In this document: positions 60,712 to 64,000 of the stretch, one piece after another
Position numbering within the stretch: the stretch's first letter is position 1
How the letters are laid out: each line of letters begins with the position of its first letter
From: Rhodococcus rhodochrous
Lineage (GTDB): Bacteria > Actinomycetota > Actinomycetes > Mycobacteriales > Mycobacteriaceae
NCBI RefSeq assembly: GCF_900187265.1
Contig: NZ_LT906450.1
Span: forward strand, 5,075,444-5,139,443
DNA: 64,000 nt
Direction: 5' to 3'
Made by a program: the position numbers and the translations under genes
Notes under the pieces: generated by a model
Seen by the model: the letters and a program-made list of their open reading frames with translations, nothing else
What the model was told of the DNA's origin: nothing
Database searches by the model: none

Positions 60712-61212
60712 ATGCCTGCTGCTCTTCTCCCCACCTCCGTGCGCGCCGATCTCGCCGGAATCGTCCGTGACATCGCTTCGGACGTCTCCCGCTGGCGACC
60801 GCTCGTCCGCTTCGACGAGACCGAACGCTGGTACACCCGGCTCGACGTCGCCGACGACTACGAGGTGTGGTTGCTGAGCTGGCTTCCCGGGCAGCGCACC
60901 GGCATCCACGATCACGGCGGAAGCGCCGGCGCGTTCGCCGTCGCGCAGGGACAGGTCCGGGAGGACACCGTCGACCAGCCGTGGTCGGAAGATCTTCCCG
61001 GGCAACACGTGACGATCTCCCGCAACCGTCTGGCGGCCGGCACCACGCGTCGCTTCGACGGCCGACACGTGCACGAGGTCGTCAACGACGGCCCCGCCCC
61101 GGCGGTGACCGTGCACGCCTATGCCCCCGCACTGGACTCGATGAGCCGATACCGTCTCGAGAGCGGCATCCTCACCCTCGCGACCTCGGAGCGTGCCGGC
61201 GACGACTGGTGA
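60712..61212 (+). CDS. cdo: Cysteine dioxygenase type I
   Basis: The 166-residue cupin has the iron ligands His66 and His68 (GIHDHGG) and a third His in the GRHVHEVVN segment, most likely His121. The length and the SWLPGQRTGIHDH start of the first cupin motif fit bacterial cysteine dioxygenases. It oxidises L-cysteine to cysteine sulfinate, removing excess cysteine. The ATG is six bases after GAGGA. A Cys-rich leader peptide and possible ribosome-site-masking structure lie upstream, fitting expression when cysteine is high. Confidence 0.9.
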   Translation: MPAALLPTSVRADLAGIVRDIASDVSRWRPLVRFDETERWYTRLDVADDYEVWLLSWLPGQRTGIHDHGGSAGAFAVAQGQVREDTVDQPWSEDLPGQHVTISRNRLAAGTTRRFDGRHVHEVVNDGPAPAVTVHAYAPALDSMSRYRLESGILTLATSERAGDDW

Positions 61213-61295
61213 TCCACTCGTGACAAATCCGGCACAGTGGGTATCCGCCGGGATAGAGTCGAAAACCGACCGTGCCGCATCCGAGGGAGCAACCC

Positions 61296-62207
61296 GTGAA
61301 ACGCTTCGCACGCACCACCGCACTTCTCGCCGTGTCCGCATTCGCCCTGGCCGCCTGTTCCGGCGGTGGAGACGAGGATCCCCTCGCCGGGGATACAGCG
61401 GACGGAGGCGCGATCGTCGTCGGTTCGGCGAACTTCCCGGAGAACGTCCTGCTCGCGGAAATCTACTCGCAGGCACTCGAGAGCGCGGGCTCCGAGGTCA
61501 CCCGCCAGTTCAACATCGGCAGCCGCGAGATCTACTACGACCAGGTCGCCTCGGGTGCCATCACGCTCATCCCGGAGTACAACGGCGCACTGCTCGCCCG
61601 GATCGATCCCGACAGCACCGCCTCGACGACCGAGGACGTCAATACGGCCCTGTCCGAAGCCCTTCCGGACGGACTCGAGATCCTGGCCTCCGCCCCCGGT
61701 GAGAACAAGGACGCCCTCGTCGTCACCGAGGAGACCGCGCAGCAGTACAACCTGGTGAGCATCGCCGATCTCGCGCCGGTCGCCGGCGAACTCGTCCTCG
61801 GCGGACCGCCGGAGTTCGAGACACGCCAGCAGGGTGTCGTGGGTCTGCGCGAGGTGTACGGGGTCGAGTTCCGTGAATTCGTCCCCACCGACACCGGTGG
61901 CCCCATCACCATTCGCGCACTCTCCGACGGCACCATCCAGGCCGCGAACATCTTCACCACCGATCCGTCGCTGAGCACCGAACCCTTTGTGGCGCTGGAG
62001 GACCCGGAATCGGTCTTCGGAGCCCAGAACGTGACCCCGCTGGTGCATCGCGCCGATCTCGACGACGACGACGTCGCGAAGATCGACGCCGTGTCCGAGA
62101 AGCTCACCACCGACACCCTCGTCGTCCTGGTCGGACAGGTGGTCACCGACGGCCGCGACATCGATGTCGTCGCCGAGGAGTGGTTGCAGCAGAACGATCT
62201 GAACTGA
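61296..62207 (+). CDS. Osmoprotectant ABC substrate-binding lipoprotein
   Basis: The 303-residue protein has a signal peptide with lipobox (ALAACSG), so it is a membrane-anchored lipoprotein. The OpuAC/ProX-type binding fold is seen in IVVGSANFPENVLLAEIYSQALE, NIGSREIYYDQVASGAITLIPEYNG and IKVLTDT-like VVLVGQVVTDG. It should bind glycine betaine, choline, carnitine or a similar quaternary amine. The start is GTG at 61296 behind GAGGGAG; an in-frame ATG at 61272 lacks a signal-peptide fit. The ATPase gene follows after 16 bases. Confidence 0.9.
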   Translation: MKRFARTTALLAVSAFALAACSGGGDEDPLAGDTADGGAIVVGSANFPENVLLAEIYSQALESAGSEVTRQFNIGSREIYYDQVASGAITLIPEYNGALLARIDPDSTASTTEDVNTALSEALPDGLEILASAPGENKDALVVTEETAQQYNLVSIADLAPVAGELVLGGPPEFETRQQGVVGLREVYGVEFREFVPTDTGGPITIRALSDGTIQAANIFTTDPSLSTEPFVALEDPESVFGAQNVTPLVHRADLDDDDVAKIDAVSEKLTTDTLVVLVGQVVTDGRDIDVVAEEWLQQNDLN

Positions 62208-62223
62208 CGGAAGTCGGTGCCGC

Positions 62224-63333
62224 GTGATCACATTCGACAACGTCGAGAAGCGTTATCCCGACGGGACCGTCGCCGTCGACGGGCTCTCGCTGGAGGTCCC
62301 GACGGGCACCCTGACGGTGTTCGTCGGCCCGTCGGGGTGCGGGAAGACCACCTCGCTGCGCATGATCAACCGGATGGTCGAACCCTCGGGCGGGCGTGTG
62401 CTCGTCGGGGGCCGCGACGTCCGGGACGAGGATCCCCGGATCCTGCGCCGCGGCATCGGATACGTCATCCAGCACGCCGGACTGTTCCCCCATCGCACGG
62501 TGGTCGACAACGTCGCCACCGTTCCCCGATTGCTCGGCGCGAGTCGTAAGGAGGCCCGCGCGACCGCGATGGACGTGCTCACCCGGGTCGGACTCGGAAA
62601 CGAACTGGCGCAACGTTATCCGTCGCAGTTGTCCGGCGGGCAGCAGCAGCGTGTCGGTGTGGCCCGCGCGTTGGCCGCCGACCCCCCGATCCTGTTGATG
62701 GACGAGCCGTTCTCCGCGGTCGATCCCGTGGTCCGCAAGGATCTGCAGGACGAACTCCTGCGCCTGCAATCGGTGCTGGCCAAGACGATCGTGCTCGTCA
62801 CCCACGACATCGACGAGGCGATCAAGCTCGGCGACCGCGTGGCCGTCCTGCGGCCGGGTGGGGTGCTCGCCCAGTACGCGACCCCGGAGGAGCTTCTCAC
62901 CTCCCCCGCCGACGATTTCGTCGCCGGATTCCTCGGCGTCGACCGCGGAGTGCGGCTCATGTCGTTCTTCTCGTCCGCCGACCTGCCGCTGCGCACCGAT
63001 CCGATCGTCACCCGCGATGCCGCCGAACTCGCCGTCGGCGACGGCTGGCTTCTCGTCGTCGACGACGACGGACGCCCGACGGGGTGGCGCGACGGCAGTG
63101 CCGATGCGGAATTTCTGTCGGCCGGAAGACCGTTCGTTCCCGGACGGGATCCGCTGCGCGTCGTGCTCGACGCGGCCGTGCTCTCACCGTCGGGCCATGC
63201 CGTGGCGGTGGACGACGACGGACGTGCGCTCGGGGTGATCAGTGGCGAAGAGGTGGCCGCGGCGGTCCGTGCGGCGCACAACAACCGGGAGGCCGGCACC
63301 CCGTCTCCGCTCGAGATGCGGAAGTCGCGGTGA
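62224..63333 (+). CDS. Osmoprotectant ABC transporter ATPase with CBS-like tail
   Basis: The 369-residue ATPase has Walker A GPSGCGKTT, Q-loop VIQHAGLFPHRT (the OpuCA/ProV form), signature LSGGQQQR, Walker B LLMDEPFSAVD and LVTHDIDEAIKLGDRVAVL. Residues ~240-360 form a CBS-like pair (TDPIVTRDAAELAVGDGWLLVVDDDGRPTGW; VDDDGRALGVI), a domain that senses ionic strength in OpuA. It starts with GTG at 62224. It overlaps the first permease by four bases (GTGA). Confidence 0.93.
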   Translation: MITFDNVEKRYPDGTVAVDGLSLEVPTGTLTVFVGPSGCGKTTSLRMINRMVEPSGGRVLVGGRDVRDEDPRILRRGIGYVIQHAGLFPHRTVVDNVATVPRLLGASRKEARATAMDVLTRVGLGNELAQRYPSQLSGGQQQRVGVARALAADPPILLMDEPFSAVDPVVRKDLQDELLRLQSVLAKTIVLVTHDIDEAIKLGDRVAVLRPGGVLAQYATPEELLTSPADDFVAGFLGVDRGVRLMSFFSSADLPLRTDPIVTRDAAELAVGDGWLLVVDDDGRPTGWRDGSADAEFLSAGRPFVPGRDPLRVVLDAAVLSPSGHAVAVDDDGRALGVISGEEVAAAVRAAHNNREAGTPSPLEMRKSR

Positions 63334-63974
63334 GCCTGCGGATTCCCGGCTATCTCGGGACGTTCTGGGAACTGCTCGGCGATCACCTCGTCATGGCCCT
63401 CGGCGCGTCGTTGCTCGGCCTCGTCCTCGCTCTGCCGCTGGGCCTGGCGTGCGTGCGGTGGCCACGGGTGTACGCCCCGGTGCTCGCGGTCTGCAGTGTC
63501 CTGTATTCGATTCCGTCGCTTGCCTTCTTCGTCCTGCTCATCGCGTTCACCGGGATCAGCCGGACCACCGTGATCCTTCCGCTGGCCGTCTACGCGCTGG
63601 CGGGCCTCGTCCCGAACGTCGTCGACGGATTGCGCGCTGTGCCCGACAGTGTCCGCCAGTCGGCTGTGGCGATGGGATTCTCGACGCCGCGCCGGTTGCT
63701 CACCGTCGACCTGCCGCTGGCGATCCCCGCGGTCATCGCGGGGTTGCGGGTCGCGACGGTCGCGAACATCAGCATGGTGAGCGTCGGAGCGCTCATCGGC
63801 ATGGGCGCCTTCGGGGCATTGTTCACCGCCTCGGTGCAACTCGACCGGCTCGATCTGGCGATCATCGGCATCATCGCGACCGTCGTGATGGCACTGGTCG
63901 TCGACGCGGTGCTCGTGCTCGTCCAGCGTCTGTCCACACCGTGGATGCGCCGCAGCTCGAAGGTGCGCCGATGA
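63330..63974 (+). CDS. Osmoprotectant ABC transporter permease (first)
   Basis: The 214-residue permease has about five membrane segments (YLGTFWELLGDHLVMALGASLLGLVLALPL; YSIPSLAFFVLLIAF; VDGLRAVPDSVRQSAVAMGFSTPRRLLTVDLPLAIPAVIAGLRV as the EAA loop region) of the OpuCB/ProW small type. It starts at GTG 63330, overlapping the ATPase stop (GTGA). It likely pairs with the second permease, whose gene begins at 63971. Confidence 0.93.
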   Translation: MSLRIPGYLGTFWELLGDHLVMALGASLLGLVLALPLGLACVRWPRVYAPVLAVCSVLYSIPSLAFFVLLIAFTGISRTTVILPLAVYALAGLVPNVVDGLRAVPDSVRQSAVAMGFSTPRRLLTVDLPLAIPAVIAGLRVATVANISMVSVGALIGMGAFGALFTASVQLDRLDLAIIGIIATVVMALVVDAVLVLVQRLSTPWMRRSSKVRR

Positions 63975-64000
63975 CGACGCTGCTGAACTATCTGGCCGAG
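63971..64000 (+). CDS. Second osmoprotectant permease (3' truncated)
   Basis: ATG at 63971 overlaps the stop of the first permease (ATGA). Only MTTLLNYLAE is visible before the window ends. By operon logic it should be the partner permease of the OpuCD/ProW type; the sequence is too short to verify. Confidence 0.6.
   Translation, partial: MTTLLNYLAE

Noticed and set aside
1-64000. CRISPR arrays, tRNA and rRNA genes
   Set aside because: No regularly spaced short repeats, cas genes, cloverleaf-like sequences or rRNA sequence recognised by eye; a dedicated scan was not possible.

Overview
The window reads as chromosomal DNA of a high-GC actinobacterium of the Mycobacteriales, most likely Rhodococcus or a close relative. 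Supporting signs are dense gene packing with many ATGA/GTGA overlaps, leaderless promoters, IdeR-type iron boxes, an F420-type luciferase-like oxidoreductase, a mycofactocin-type SDR, redundant acyl-CoA enzymes and an accA1/accD1/fadE19/citE-type block like that of Mycobacterium. No rRNA, tRNA, transposase, prophage or CRISPR array was seen.

Layout. 1-17.4 kb: lipid or side-chain catabolism. It holds a truncated crotonase, two LysR regulators in tandem, a methyltransferase, a DUF559-type endonuclease-like gene flanked by two copies of a palindromic element, then thiolase/SDR, an acyl-CoA dehydrogenase, and two divergent operons. The minus operon is MFS-thiolase-SDR-acyl-CoA ligase. The plus operon is a CaiB-family CoA-transferase resembling 2-methylfumaryl-CoA isomerase plus two acyl-CoA dehydrogenases. 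17.5-20.9 kb: three tandem AIM24 paralogues, then bfd-bfr behind two IdeR-like boxes, then a small GNAT protein. 20.9-24.7 kb: the lower meta-cleavage pathway (hydratase, acetaldehyde dehydrogenase, aldolase) with an IclR regulator. 25.2-35.2 kb: a leucine/itaconate-type block of SCOT subunits, IclR, CitE-like lyase, MaoC hydratase, acyl-CoA dehydrogenase, biotin carboxylase, carboxyltransferase, divergent TetR and thioesterase.

35.3-41.8 kb: a stress and signalling section with an LLM oxidoreductase, a CHASE3-type kinase with an Rcp1-like receiver, a DUF6480-like small membrane protein and an alcohol dehydrogenase behind facing SigB/SigF-like promoters, Hsp20 with a divergent MerR/HspR-like regulator, and two small proteins. 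41.8-57.2 kb: a cox-type molybdenum hydroxylase system (AAA ATPase, VWA protein, XdhC, small/large/medium subunits, CoxG, LysR). It is split by a sulfonate-type block (OsmC, DszA/NtaA-like monooxygenase, ABC importer, GntR). The large subunit has the form II loop AYRGAGR, so it is not a classical CO dehydrogenase. 57.5-64 kb: an orphan sensor kinase, an amidohydrolase, cysteine dioxygenase preceded by a Cys-rich leader peptide, and an osmoprotectant-type ABC importer cut by the window edge.

The most interesting element is the 30-codon leader (60547-60639). It ends in a Cys-rich tail, appears leaderless, and its Cys-codon region can pair with the Shine-Dalgarno sequence of the cysteine dioxygenase gene, which suggests cysteine-sensing translational attenuation.
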